Positions 25,493 to 34,363 of a stretch of 64,000 nucleotides of DNA are shown here, piece by piece; position 1 is the first letter of the stretch, and every line of letters starts with the position of its first letter. The notes beneath the pieces are model-generated. The model did not search any database and was not told where the DNA came from. It saw nothing but the letters and a program-made list of their open reading frames with translations. Source of the stretch: Candidatus Bipolaricaulota bacterium (GTDB lineage: Bacteria; Bipolaricaulota; Bipolaricaulia; UBA7950; UBA9294); assembly GCA_028278555.1 (NCBI GenBank), contig JANQEA010000074.1, forward strand, positions 39,263 through 103,262, written 5' to 3'. The position numbers were made by a program, and so were the translations under genes.

Positions 25493-27397
25493 ATGACACC
25501 GGAAGGCAGGACTACGGACGGAACGTGTCTCGAGGGCAAGGAGACATCGCATCAGGGAGGATTGAGGCTTCGGATCCGTGAGTATGGACTCACCGTGATC
25601 GTCGGTGTTCTCATGTTGATCTATGCCACCGGACTCCTTCGAGAGCTGTTCGGCGTCAACATCGCATTGATCGCCGCCTGCATCGGCGGCCTGCCGATCG
25701 TCTACGGGGCGATTCGCGGGCTCCTGCGCAAGGATCTGAACGTCGGCGGACTGGTCAGCATCGCGCTGATCGCGTCGCTGATCGTCGGCGAGTATCTCGC
25801 CGGAGCGATCGTCGTCTTCATCATGCAGATCGGCGAGCTGCTCGAGAACATGACCGTGGCGAGGACCGGGAATGCCATCCGGCGGCTGATGGATCTGAAG
25901 CCGAAGACCGCTCGGCTCCGACGTGACGGAGCCGAGGTCGTGGTTCCGATCGAGGAGGTTGTGCCTGGGGACGTTGTGTTGGTCAAGCCCGGAGAACGGA
26001 TTCCGGTGGACGGCGTCGTTCTCTCGGGGCAGGCATCCGTCAACCAGGCCGCGCTGACCGGCGAATCGATCCCGGTCGAAGTCTCCGAGGGATCCAAGGT
26101 CTACGAGGGGACGGTCAATGAACTCGGGGCAATGGAGATCGAGACCTTCGAAGCAGGCGAAGGGACAACGCTGGCGCACATCATTAAGCTCGTCGAGGAG
26201 GCGCAAGCGGACAAACCTCCAACGCAGCGCGTCGCCGATCAATTCGCCAAATGGTTCACGCCGGGCATCCTCATTCTCTGTGCGATCACCTACGGCATCA
26301 CGCAGGACGTCATTCGTGCCGTCACGATGCTTATCGTTGCTTGCCCTTGTGCACTTGTCCTAGCAACGCCGACGGCCGTCATCGCGTCGATCGGGAACGC
26401 TGCACGACAAGGGATTCTGGTCAAAGGCGGCTTGGCCCTCGAAGCGGCCGGGCGCGTGAAGGCCGTCGTCTTGGACAAGACCGGGACGTTGACGCACGGC
26501 AGGCCGGAAGTCGCGGCAGTCAGGAGCTTCGGCAGCCTGAGCGACGGGGAGGTCGTCCGTTACGCGGCGATCGCGGAGAAGTTCTCCGAGCACCCGTTGG
26601 CGCAGGCGGTCCTCCGCCACGCCGAGACGCTCGATCTTGACGTGCCCGATCCGAGCAGCTTCGAGGTCATCCCCGGTCGCGGTGTTGCCGCGAAGGCAGG
26701 CGATGTGAAGGCCGTTCTCGGTAATCGCGAGATGCTCGCGGATCACGGGATCTCCGTGTCGGACGAAGCGGAAGCCCACGCGACGGCTCGCGAGAAGGAA
26801 GGCGAGAGCTGTCTCCTCCTCGCGGTCGATGGGGAGCTCGCCGGAATCATCAGCGTGTCGGATCGAATCCGCCAAGAGGCTCCGGGAGCCGTTTCCGAGC
26901 TGAGACGAAGCGGCGTCGAGACGACGCTGATGCTCACGGGCGACAACGCGCACACGGCACAGGCGATCGCAACACGGGCCGGCATCGATGACTTCGCTGC
27001 CGAGCAGCTCCCGCAGGACAAGGCGGAGACCGTCAAGGAACTTCGCAAGAGATACCGCGTTGCCGTCGTCGGCGACGGGATCAACGATGCGCCGGCGTTG
27101 GCGGCCGCGGATGTCGGTATCGCCATGGGGGCGATCGGGAGTGATGCAGCGATCGAGGCGGCGGACATCGCCCTCCTCGGTGACGCTCTCGAGCAAGTCC
27201 CCTACGTCCTCCGCCTCGGCGCACGCATGGTCAAGACCATCAAACTGAACATCTTCGGGTTCGCAGTCGGCTTCAATCTGATCGCGATGGCCGTCGCAGG
27301 CGCGGGCCTAGTCGGGCCGGTGATGGGGGCCGTGCTGCACAACGTGGGCTCCGTCTTCGTCGTCGCGAACTCTGCTCTGCTCTTACGCAGCAAGTAG
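25493..27397 (+). CDS. P1B-type heavy-metal-translocating ATPase without N-terminal metal domain
   Basis: A 634-residue inner-membrane metal pump. TGES (about 189-192) is the actuator loop, CPC (284-286, in IVACPCALVLATPTA) the membrane metal site, DKTGTLT the phosphorylation site (D328), SEHPLA (365-370) the P1B nucleotide loop, and GDGINDAPAL the hinge. There is no N-terminal CxxC domain. The last membrane helix has HNVGS, unlike the MSxSS of Cu(I) pumps or the DxG of Zn/Cd pumps, so the ion is unsettled; the CsoR neighbour favours copper. The ATG at 25493 follows GGAGG. It probably shares a transcript with csoR and the cupins. Confidence 0.9.
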   Translation: MTPEGRTTDGTCLEGKETSHQGGLRLRIREYGLTVIVGVLMLIYATGLLRELFGVNIALIAACIGGLPIVYGAIRGLLRKDLNVGGLVSIALIASLIVGEYLAGAIVVFIMQIGELLENMTVARTGNAIRRLMDLKPKTARLRRDGAEVVVPIEEVVPGDVVLVKPGERIPVDGVVLSGQASVNQAALTGESIPVEVSEGSKVYEGTVNELGAMEIETFEAGEGTTLAHIIKLVEEAQADKPPTQRVADQFAKWFTPGILILCAITYGITQDVIRAVTMLIVACPCALVLATPTAVIASIGNAARQGILVKGGLALEAAGRVKAVVLDKTGTLTHGRPEVAAVRSFGSLSDGEVVRYAAIAEKFSEHPLAQAVLRHAETLDLDVPDPSSFEVIPGRGVAAKAGDVKAVLGNREMLADHGISVSDEAEAHATAREKEGESCLLLAVDGELAGIISVSDRIRQEAPGAVSELRRSGVETTLMLTGDNAHTAQAIATRAGIDDFAAEQLPQDKAETVKELRKRYRVAVVGDGINDAPALAAADVGIAMGAIGSDAAIEAADIALLGDALEQVPYVLRLGARMVKTIKLNIFGFAVGFNLIAMAVAGAGLVGPVMGAVLHNVGSVFVVANSALLLRSK

Positions 27398-27431
27398 ATA
27401 TCCATCGAATCGAGCAAGGAGGTCGCAGGAC

Positions 27432-27872
27432 ATGGGAGAGAAGCAACTCGTGAAGCTGGCCAATGTGCCTGGATTCCAGCATGCGCAGGACAACTACTGG
27501 TATCGTCCGCTGCTGTTCGGCAAGGACCTGTTCATGTACGTCGCGCACGTGCCGCCTGGGGGTGATATGCCTCCTGGTGGGCATGCAGAGAAGGAGGAGT
27601 TCGAGATCTGCCTGTTCATGCTTGAGGGAGAGCTCGAGATCACTCTTGGCGACGACACATTCACCATTGGCCCTGAGACGGCTCTTCACGGATGGCCGGA
27701 CCAGGAGCTTGGGGTGAAGAACAACGGCGACGTGACGGCGAGCTTCGTCCTCGCGTTCTCCCCGCCGCCAGGAATCAACTCGATCGAGGAGCTGAAGCAG
27801 CGGTACGCGGAGAGGAACCGCACGGTGAAGACGCCGGAGGAGACGAACGCACTTAGGGAAGGGAGAGCGTAA
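27432..27872 (+). CDS. Cupin domain protein, copy 1 of 3
   Basis: A 146-residue single-domain cupin. The first cupin motif is PGGHAEKEEFEICLFMLEGELEI, in which H and E residues are likely metal ligands, and the second is FTIGPETALHGWPDQELGVKNNG with one His. The family binds metals such as Fe, Mn, Ni or Cu for enzymatic or storage roles. The ATG at 27432 has AAGGAGG upstream and starts 34 bases after the ATPase. Two close paralogs follow in tandem. The start segment (LVKLANVPGFQHAQDNYWYRPLLFGKDLFMYVAHVPPGG) is shared by all three. Specific function unknown. Confidence 0.85.
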   Translation: MGEKQLVKLANVPGFQHAQDNYWYRPLLFGKDLFMYVAHVPPGGDMPPGGHAEKEEFEICLFMLEGELEITLGDDTFTIGPETALHGWPDQELGVKNNGDVTASFVLAFSPPPGINSIEELKQRYAERNRTVKTPEETNALREGRA

Positions 27873-27875
27873 GCG

Positions 27876-28322
27876 ATGGGTGGCGCGAAGCAGGTCGTTC
27901 AGCTGAAGTCCGTTCCGGCGTTCCAGCATGCGGAAGACGACTTCTGGTTCCGTCCGTTGCTGTTTGGGAAGGACTTGTTCATGTACGTGGCGCACATCCC
28001 CCCCGGAGGGGACATGCCGCCGAACGGCCACGCCGAGAAGGAGCACTTCGAGACGTGCCTGTTCATGCTGGAGGGTGAGCTTGAGATCAGCTACGACGAT
28101 GAGACGTTCACGATCGGCCCGGAGACCGCTCTGCACCGACATCCCACCACGAGGTTCGGCGTGAAGAACAACGGGGACGTGACCGCAAGCTATGTGATCG
28201 CGTTCTCGCCTCCGCCGGAAGTCGAGTCTGTCGAGGCCCTTGAGAAGAGATTCGCAGAGCAGAACAGGACTATAAAGCCGCCTTCGGAAGCCAATGAGCT
28301 GAGACGTAGGGGCGGCACATGA
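27876..28322 (+). CDS. Cupin domain protein, copy 2 of 3
   Basis: A 148-residue cupin, paralog of the genes on either side, starting 3 bases after copy 1. The first motif reads PNGHAEKEHFETCLFMLEGELEI and has an extra histidine compared with copy 1; the second motif is ETALHRHPTTRFGVKNNG with two histidines instead of one. These changes alter the ligand set and suggest the copies bind metals or ligands differently. The start is supported by GGGAGAG upstream of ATG 27876. Probably co-transcribed and possibly co-assembled with copies 1 and 3. Confidence 0.85.
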   Translation: MGGAKQVVQLKSVPAFQHAEDDFWFRPLLFGKDLFMYVAHIPPGGDMPPNGHAEKEHFETCLFMLEGELEISYDDETFTIGPETALHRHPTTRFGVKNNGDVTASYVIAFSPPPEVESVEALEKRFAEQNRTIKPPSEANELRRRGGT

Positions 28323-28353
28323 GCGAGTGGAACGCGAGAGAAGAGGTACGCAT

Positions 28354-28797
28354 ATGACGGACAAGAAGCAGTTGGTCCAGTTGTCTGAGGTCCCGAGTTT
28401 TCAGCATGCAAAGGACAACTACTGGGCTCGCCCCGTGGTGTTCGGCAAGAACCTCTACACCTACGTGGCGCACATCCCTCCGGGCGGAGACATGCCACCC
28501 AACGGCCACGCTGAGAAGGAGGAGTTCGAGACCTCCCTATTCATGCTCGAGGGCGAGCTCGAGATCACCTACAACGACGAGAAGTTCATGATCGGGCCGG
28601 AGATGGCACTCCATGTCCCGCTCGGCGTCGCCTTTGGCGTTAAGAACCATGGGAGTGTAACCGCCAGCTACGTCCTCACCTTCTCACCATCACCTGGCAC
28701 CGAGACGATGGACGAGAAGATCGAGCGGTTTGCCCGCGAGAACCGTGGAACGAAAACGGCCGAAGAGACGAACGCGATGCGACAACTTGGTCGCTGA
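28354..28797 (+). CDS. Cupin domain protein, copy 3 of 3
   Basis: A 147-residue cupin, third tandem paralog. First motif PNGHAEKEEFETSLFMLEGELEI, second motif EMALHVPLGVAFGVKNHG, with the cysteine seen in copies 1 and 2 replaced by serine. The ATG at 28354 is preceded by AAGAGG; a GTG at 28327 is possible but gives an atypical extension. The genes downstream continue on the same strand, a PIG-L-like gene starting 22 bases later. Likely cytosolic; partner and ligand unknown. Confidence 0.84.
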   Translation: MTDKKQLVQLSEVPSFQHAKDNYWARPVVFGKNLYTYVAHIPPGGDMPPNGHAEKEEFETSLFMLEGELEITYNDEKFMIGPEMALHVPLGVAFGVKNHGSVTASYVLTFSPSPGTETMDEKIERFARENRGTKTAEETNAMRQLGR

Positions 28798-28819
28798 TGA
28801 TGGCGGACGGAGGTAGACA

Positions 28820-29566
28820 GTGGGTGTAAGGATTCTGCAGCTGGCCACATATGGGGTCGAGATTGTCGAGTGCGGCGGCGCTCTCGCGAAGAACGTCCAA
28901 GCGGGGGGGTACTCTGAGGCCGCCGTTCTTCTGAGCAGGCCGCAGAGTTGGCCGGAGGTGACGAAGGCGGCCGAGATCCTCGGCGTGAAGGTGAGCTTCC
29001 TCAAGTTCGACTACGGGAACGTCAACGCCGATTTCGAGTCCAAGAAGAAGCTCATTCACCTCATTCGGGAATCGAAACCGGGCATCATCATTGCGCAGGA
29101 CCCGCTGGAAGGTTACTCAGATCTGGACCCCGATCGCAGACAGGCAATGCTGCTCTATCTCGAGGCGATTGCGCTGGCTGGTAGGCGCTTCGCGCTCGAT
29201 GAGTGCGAGTTGGAACCTCACCCGATCGCGACGATCTACTACATGACACACCATCCCAATTGCGTCGTCGACGTTTCCGATGTGTGGGATCTCAAGGAAC
29301 GGGCAATGGATGAGTGCAAGTCGCAGATGGAGTTCAGCGCCATGATGCTGAGTCGAAGAGTGGATGAGGATCTGCTGCGCAAGCTCATCTCGGGGGATCA
29401 GGGCTCTAGCCCTATGTCACCAGTAGAGCTGGGCCGAGAACTCCATCGTGAAATGGACAAGGCAGTTCATCTGGTCCACGGCATCCGAGGTCATGGCAGC
29501 CGCTGCGTCTTGGGTGAGCCCTATCGCAGAGAAGGGCCGTTCACTCTTCAGGAACTGATGGTATAG
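28820..29566 (+). CDS. Degenerate PIG-L/LmbE-fold protein
   Basis: A 248-residue protein with the layout of LmbE/PIG-L deacetylases, which remove acetyl groups from N-acetylglucosaminyl compounds, including steps in mycothiol and bacillithiol synthesis. The family zinc motif AHPDD is replaced by ATYGV (residues 9-13), although the following CGGALAK survives, and the second motif (HPDH) is replaced by DPDR in SDLDPDRRQAM. It therefore lacks normal zinc ligands and is probably not a standard deacetylase. The GTG at 28820 is supported by GGAGG. It may be a binding or regulatory subunit. Confidence 0.68.
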   Translation: MGVRILQLATYGVEIVECGGALAKNVQAGGYSEAAVLLSRPQSWPEVTKAAEILGVKVSFLKFDYGNVNADFESKKKLIHLIRESKPGIIIAQDPLEGYSDLDPDRRQAMLLYLEAIALAGRRFALDECELEPHPIATIYYMTHHPNCVVDVSDVWDLKERAMDECKSQMEFSAMMLSRRVDEDLLRKLISGDQGSSPMSPVELGRELHREMDKAVHLVHGIRGHGSRCVLGEPYRREGPFTLQELMV

Positions 29567-29657
29567 CGCCTCAACACTGGGTTGTGGGAGGTGATAGCAG
29601 CGAAGAACAACCGTCCCGAGCAAAAACGTGCTTGATGCGAGTGAGGAGGTCGAAGCA

Positions 29658-31265
29658 ATGAACAAGCGGATATTGGTACTGGGACTGGCTCTGGCGTTGC
29701 TCATAACAGGGATTCCGATCCTTGTTCATGCTGCTGGAACGATAAGGATTGCCGCACACCTCGACTCTCTGAATCTGACCCCCTTCAACTACGTCACTGG
29801 GACTCCTGGGTACAGGAAGATGACGCTCGTCTATGATTCGCTTCTGTACGGAGATGCAGACAACATCCCTCAGCCCTGGTTGGCGGAGACAGCCGAACTG
29901 AGCGAGGACGGACTGCTTTGGACGTTCGTTCTTCGCGAGGGGATCACCTGGCACGATGGGGAGCCGTTCACGGCGTACGACGTAAAGTTCACGTTCGAAT
30001 ACTACTTGGAGTACACAGGGGCAGGGCGTTTCACAGGCCCGATTGCCCGAGCCGTGGACCGAGTCTGGGCCTACGATGATCGAACCGTGAAGATCTATCT
30101 GAAGCAGGAGGAACCAGCTTTCCGCTTCGACCTCACGGACATTCCGATCTTGCCAAGGCATATCTGGAAGGACATCACCGATCCCGACAACGCCCTGGAC
30201 GTCTCGGTAACTGTTGGCACCGGCCCATACAAGCTTGTCGAGTGGCGCGAAGCCGAGATCTATCGGTTCGAAGCGAACCATGGATACTTCATGGGAGAAC
30301 CCTACTTCGATACCGTCATTATGCCGGTGATCCTCGATAGCACAGCGCTCTTCACGGCCCTCAAGGTCGGTGAGATCGATGCAGCAACTCTGTCAGTTTC
30401 TGCGGAGCTTGTTGCTGAGTTCGAGGCAGTGGATGGTCTCGAAGTCATCGCGGGACCGGGATACCGATCGTTGACTCTCAAGATGAACAACGGAATCCCT
30501 CCGTTTGACGACGTGGAGTTCCGACAGGCCGTGGCCTACGCGATTGATTCACAGGATCTCGTGGACACGATCCAGCTTGGCTATGCAGCGCTTGGAAACA
30601 TGGGCTACTTCCATCCGGCGACACCGTGGTTCAACCCGGAGGCGGAGCAGTACGAGCAGGACTTCGCTGCCGCCAACGCGCTCCTGGACGGACTAGGGTA
30701 CCTTGACGTCGACGGAGACGGAATGCGCGAGTACCCTGACGGTTCGGAACTCAGTTTCCCGATCCTCTGCCGTGCAGGAACCGCTCAGCGGACTCGAAGC
30801 GCGGAGATCATCAGCGACTGGTTGGCTGAGGTCGGATTGGACTTCCCGGCACAGCCGATGGAGTGGACCGCGCAAGTCGGCCTCTTCTGGCCTGACTTCA
30901 ATGTCCGGAACGGACGAGACTACGGGCTTGGCATCTGGGGATGGTCGCCTCCGGCGATGTTCACACCATGGGGGCCCATCGAGATGGTGCACAGCGATCC
31001 AGACTATGGATGGTTGAACATCCAAGGCTTCGCTGATCCTGATATGGATGCGCTCTGCGATGACATACTCGCGACGTCCGATCAGGCCGAGCTCGAGATC
31101 CTTATCGACGAGTTCCAGGTCTTGATGGCGGATGGTGTCCCGTTCGTGACACTCTTCTACGCCGATGTGATCTTCGCATATTGGGCGGATGCCCATGATC
31201 AGTGGGTCTTCCGCAAGGGTGAGGGCATTCACGACAAGCTCTCGATGATCGATATGGAAGGATAG
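29658..31265 (+). CDS. Opp/Dpp/Nik-type ABC substrate-binding protein
   Basis: A 535-residue secreted solute-binding protein (SBP family 5). The signal peptide is MNKRILVLGLALALLITGIPILVHAAG. The body has TLVYDSLLYGDADNIPQPWLAETAELSEDGLLWTFVLREGITWHDGEPFTAYDVKFTFEYY, classic for the family. ATG 29658 follows GAGGAGG. It is followed by permease and ATPase genes for a complete importer. The same superfamily imports peptides, nickel and metallophore complexes, and the csoR neighbour makes a metal-linked ligand possible (inference). A hairpin after it at 31289 separates its expression from the permeases. Confidence 0.9.
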   Translation: MNKRILVLGLALALLITGIPILVHAAGTIRIAAHLDSLNLTPFNYVTGTPGYRKMTLVYDSLLYGDADNIPQPWLAETAELSEDGLLWTFVLREGITWHDGEPFTAYDVKFTFEYYLEYTGAGRFTGPIARAVDRVWAYDDRTVKIYLKQEEPAFRFDLTDIPILPRHIWKDITDPDNALDVSVTVGTGPYKLVEWREAEIYRFEANHGYFMGEPYFDTVIMPVILDSTALFTALKVGEIDAATLSVSAELVAEFEAVDGLEVIAGPGYRSLTLKMNNGIPPFDDVEFRQAVAYAIDSQDLVDTIQLGYAALGNMGYFHPATPWFNPEAEQYEQDFAAANALLDGLGYLDVDGDGMREYPDGSELSFPILCRAGTAQRTRSAEIISDWLAEVGLDFPAQPMEWTAQVGLFWPDFNVRNGRDYGLGIWGWSPPAMFTPWGPIEMVHSDPDYGWLNIQGFADPDMDALCDDILATSDQAELEILIDEFQVLMADGVPFVTLFYADVIFAYWADAHDQWVFRKGEGIHDKLSMIDMEG

Positions 31266-31288
31266 GAGCAGCCCACTAGCTTTGGTTG

Positions 31289-31331
31289 CGAGGCCGGGGA
31301 ACCGGCCCGAAAGGCGTCGACCTCGGCCTCG
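31289..31331 (+). terminator. Intercistronic hairpin after the substrate-binding gene
   Basis: CGAGGCCG (31289-31296) and CGGCCTCG (31324-31331) form a perfect 8-bp stem; the loop holds a smaller GC-rich stem. No U-run follows. It is probably an mRNA-stabilising or attenuating structure between the binding protein and the permeases. Confidence 0.45.
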
Positions 31332-31392
31332 CTTCGTGTTCGTGACAGGGAGACACACCGACCGGAAACCGTGCAAGGAGATCGGCGGTATC

Positions 31393-31548
31393 ATGCACTC
31401 GGACTACCCCTATCGCTCCCGGAGTGAGATGATCGACGCAAGTGGAGTGGAGTTCAAGAGGAAGAAGCGGACGGCCTCCGTAGTTGTCGCGGAGAGCCTC
31501 GAGGAGAGGGAGCGGGCTGCGTTTCATCGAGGCGGGCGACATGCGTAA
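31393..31548 (+). CDS. Possible small ORF before the permease genes
   Basis: A 51-residue ORF, lysine- and arginine-rich (EFKRKKRTASVVVAE), begins at ATG 31393 with AAGGAG 12 bases upstream, and its end overlaps the permease start by 8 bases. It matches nothing I know. It may be a coupling ORF that helps ribosomes reach the permease gene, or it may be noise. Confidence 0.22.
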   Translation: MHSDYPYRSRSEMIDASGVEFKRKKRTASVVVAESLEERERAAFHRGGRHA

Positions 31549-32524
31549 GTTCCTGCTTGGCAAGATCCTTCAATACGCGATCGTGATGGCCGTTGTGGTC
31601 TCGCTCAACTTCCTCCTCCCCAGGCTGATGCCCGGAACCCCCATTGAGATGCTCGGGGGCGAGGGTGTGTGGCTCCTCTCACAGGCGGAGCGGGATGCGA
31701 TCACAGCCAAGCACGGCCTCGACAAATCGCTTGGGCAGCAGTACATCCAGTATCTGGCCAATCTCTTCCGCGGCGAACTGGGCCACTCGTACAACTGGGG
31801 ACAGCCCGTGGGGCAGATGATCGCAAAGCGCCTTCCATGGACCCTGCTCCTCACAGGAACCGCACTGATCCTGTCGACGTCATTCGGCATCCTCCTCGGG
31901 ACGTTCGCGAGTTGGAGGCGCGGGAAGAAATCCGACATCCTATCAATCAGCGCATCGATGACGGTCAGTTCGATGCCGTCTTTCTGGTTGGGGATGGTCC
32001 TGGTCGCGATCTTTGCCGTTCAGCTCAAGCTCCTACCGGTGTTCGGCGCAAGAAGCCCGTGGACGGACTACACGGGCTTTCGGCTGGTCCTCGACGTGCT
32101 CGAGCACCTGATCCTTCCGGTGACATCGCTCGTCTTGCTGACGCTGTCGGGGAACTTCCTATTGATGCGCTACTCGATGCTCGACGTTCTCGGTTCGGAC
32201 TACGTCTTCATGGCACGGGCAAAGGGGATGACCGAAGGGGCCGTCGTTTATCGTCATGCGATGAGAAACGCGCTCCTCCCGATGGCGACAGCGTTCATGC
32301 TGAACGTAGGGTTCATGTTCTCGGGGGCGATCGTGACGGAGACAGTCTTTGCCTACCCAGGCGTCGGCCGGATGATGTACGAAGCAGCCCTTGCTCGCGA
32401 CTATCCCCTGCTTCAGGGAGCCTTTCTAGTGATTTCGATCACGGTCATTGGCGCGAATCTGCTCTCCGACTTCCTCTATCCGTTGCTCGATCCGCGTGTT
32501 AGGAGGCCAAGCCGTGAGCACTAG
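31541..32524 (+). CDS. Opp/Dpp-type ABC permease (DppB-like)
   Basis: A 327-residue inner-membrane permease beginning MRKFLLGKILQYAIVMAVVVSLNFLLPRLMPG, as DppB-type permeases do, with a periplasmic loop GLDKSLGQQYIQYLANLFRGELGHSYNW and a coupling loop around SDYVFMARAKGMTEGAVVYRHAMRNALLP. It ends in SDFLYPLLDPRVRRP. The ATG at 31541 is chosen for homology at the N-terminus and a modest GAGGCGGG site. Its 3' end overlaps the next permease by 11 bases. Partner of the binding protein at 29658. Confidence 0.9.
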   Translation: MRKFLLGKILQYAIVMAVVVSLNFLLPRLMPGTPIEMLGGEGVWLLSQAERDAITAKHGLDKSLGQQYIQYLANLFRGELGHSYNWGQPVGQMIAKRLPWTLLLTGTALILSTSFGILLGTFASWRRGKKSDILSISASMTVSSMPSFWLGMVLVAIFAVQLKLLPVFGARSPWTDYTGFRLVLDVLEHLILPVTSLVLLTLSGNFLLMRYSMLDVLGSDYVFMARAKGMTEGAVVYRHAMRNALLPMATAFMLNVGFMFSGAIVTETVFAYPGVGRMMYEAALARDYPLLQGAFLVISITVIGANLLSDFLYPLLDPRVRRPSREH

Positions 32525-33371
32525 CCGGCTGCGCGAGATCCTGAAGACTTTCCGGCGTAACCCTTTGGGGGTCGTTGGTGTTTCGATCCTCTGTGCGTTC
32601 CTGTTCGTCACCGTATTCGCCGACGTGATTAGTCCATATGATCCGTACGAACGCGTGGGCAAACCGTTTGAGAAGCCGAGTACAACTCATCTGCTTGGCA
32701 CCAACGATATCGGGCAAGATCTGCTGAGCGAGATGATCCATGGCGCGAGGATCTCGTTGGGACTGGGATTTGTTGCCGCGACGATCGCGATGACGATCGG
32801 GACGGTCGTTGGTGTTGTGGCGGGCTATGCAGGCGGGATCGTCGATACGATCCTGATGCGTATGGTCGACATCGTGCTTGTCATACCGTTCCTTCCGCTG
32901 ATGATCCTGCTTGCGGCGTTGCTTGGACCGAGTTTCTGGAATCTCGTGTTGGTCCTCAGTGTAATCATCTGGGCGCGCCCCGCCCGTGTGATCCGAGCTC
33001 AAGTCCTGTCACTCAAGGAGCGCGGCCACGTCGTCGCCGCTCGATCGACCGGAGGGACCGTCGCCCACATCCTGTTCCATCACGTGATCCCTGCCGTCCT
33101 TCCGCTCAGCCTCGCTCAGCTGATCCTGGCGACGCGGACGACGATCTTGATCGAGGCCTCGCTCAGTTTCCTCGGACTCGGCGATCCGATCAGCAAGAGC
33201 TGGGGGACGATCCTTTACTACGCTCAGGCACGTAGCGCCTTTCTGACCGGCGCTTGGCTGTGGTGGATCCTCCCGCCGGGGCTTCTCATCTCGGCTGCAG
33301 TGCTTGGATTTGCGTTCACAGGGTACGCCTTGGAAGAGACTGTGAACCCACGACTCAGGGGGAGACGATGA
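32514..33371 (+). CDS. Opp/Dpp-type ABC permease (DppC-like)
   Basis: A 285-residue permease, second half of the membrane channel. The N-terminal FRRNPLGVVGVSILCAFLFVTVFADVISPYDP is standard for DppC, followed by HLLGTNDIGQDLLSEMIHGARISLGLGF and a coupling helix KERGHVVAARSTGGTVAHILFHHVIP. The GTG at 32514 is decided by AGGAGG 8 bases upstream. It overlaps the DppB-like gene by 11 bases and the downstream ATPase by 4 bases (ATGA), so the transporter genes are translationally linked. Confidence 0.9.
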   Translation: MSTSRLREILKTFRRNPLGVVGVSILCAFLFVTVFADVISPYDPYERVGKPFEKPSTTHLLGTNDIGQDLLSEMIHGARISLGLGFVAATIAMTIGTVVGVVAGYAGGIVDTILMRMVDIVLVIPFLPLMILLAALLGPSFWNLVLVLSVIIWARPARVIRAQVLSLKERGHVVAARSTGGTVAHILFHHVIPAVLPLSLAQLILATRTTILIEASLSFLGLGDPISKSWGTILYYAQARSAFLTGAWLWWILPPGLLISAAVLGFAFTGYALEETVNPRLRGRR

Positions 33372-34363
33372 CCGAGATCGGCGCACTGCTCAAGCTGCGC
33401 GATGTCTCCACGAGCTTCTTCATTGACCAGGGTGAGGTGAAGGCGGTCTCCGACGTTAGCCTGGCGGTCCGGCGCGGAGAGATGATCGGACTCGTCGGCG
33501 AATCGGGGTGCGGGAAGACGACGTTGGGTCTCTCGATCATGAAGCTGATCGATGCGCCGGGCAGGATCATAGGTGGGGAGATCTGGCTGAACGGCGTCGA
33601 CCTGATGCAGAAGACCGAGAAGGAGATGCGGCGGATCCGATGGAAGGACGTCGCGCTCATCCCTCAGAGCGCCATGAACGCTCTCAACCCGGTGTTCAAG
33701 ATCGGCCAGCAGATCGTCGAGTCCATCCGGGCGCACGAGCGGGTCACGACCAAGGCCGCCTGGAGCAGGACGAAGGAGCTGCTGGACATGGTCGGCATCA
33801 AGGCGGAGCGTGTCCGGGACTATCCGCACGAGTTCAGCGGGGGGATGAAGCAGCGCGTTAGCATCGCGATGGCGCTCGCCTGCAGCCCGGAGCTTCTGCT
33901 CTCTGACGAGTCAACGACCGGACTCGACGTGATGACGGAGGCTCAGGTTCTCGGACTGATCAACGAGCTGCAAAGCTCTCTGCGGATGGCGGTCATCCTG
34001 ATTTCGCACGACCTGCCGCTCGTCCTCGACATCTCCGACTCTCTGGCGATCATCTACGCCGGCAAACTGGTCGAGCTGGCCGAGGCGAAGGGCTTCGCCG
34101 CCCGACCGGTCCATCCGTATTCGCAGGGGCTCATCCATTCGATTCCCCGTATCCACGGCGAGCAGGAGACCTGTGAGTCGATCCCCGGCTCTCCCCCGGA
34201 CCTGATCCATCCTCCGGAGGGCTGCAAGTTCCATCCCCGGTGTGCGTTTGCCGAGCCCGTATGCGGGGAGGACGAACCGGAACTCCTGGAGCAAGCAGAC
34301 GGACGTCTCGCCGCGTGCCACTTCGCCGAGCGATTCGGAGGGAGGGGCGATGTCCAATCCTAA
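33368..34363 (+). CDS. Opp/Dpp-type ABC ATPase (DppD-like)
   Basis: A 331-residue cytosolic ATPase. Walker A GESGCGKTT, Q-loop PQSAMNALNP, signature FSGGMKQRVSIAMALA and Walker B LLLSDESTTGLD (aspartate followed by glutamate) are present. The C-terminal tail has CKFHPRCAFAEPVC, the Cys cluster that in DppD/OppD homologs can hold an iron-sulfur cluster. ATG 33368 overlaps the permease stop. It pairs with the DppF-like ATPase, with which it overlaps by 14 bases. Confidence 0.92.
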   Translation: MTEIGALLKLRDVSTSFFIDQGEVKAVSDVSLAVRRGEMIGLVGESGCGKTTLGLSIMKLIDAPGRIIGGEIWLNGVDLMQKTEKEMRRIRWKDVALIPQSAMNALNPVFKIGQQIVESIRAHERVTTKAAWSRTKELLDMVGIKAERVRDYPHEFSGGMKQRVSIAMALACSPELLLSDESTTGLDVMTEAQVLGLINELQSSLRMAVILISHDLPLVLDISDSLAIIYAGKLVELAEAKGFAARPVHPYSQGLIHSIPRIHGEQETCESIPGSPPDLIHPPEGCKFHPRCAFAEPVCGEDEPELLEQADGRLAACHFAERFGGRGDVQS

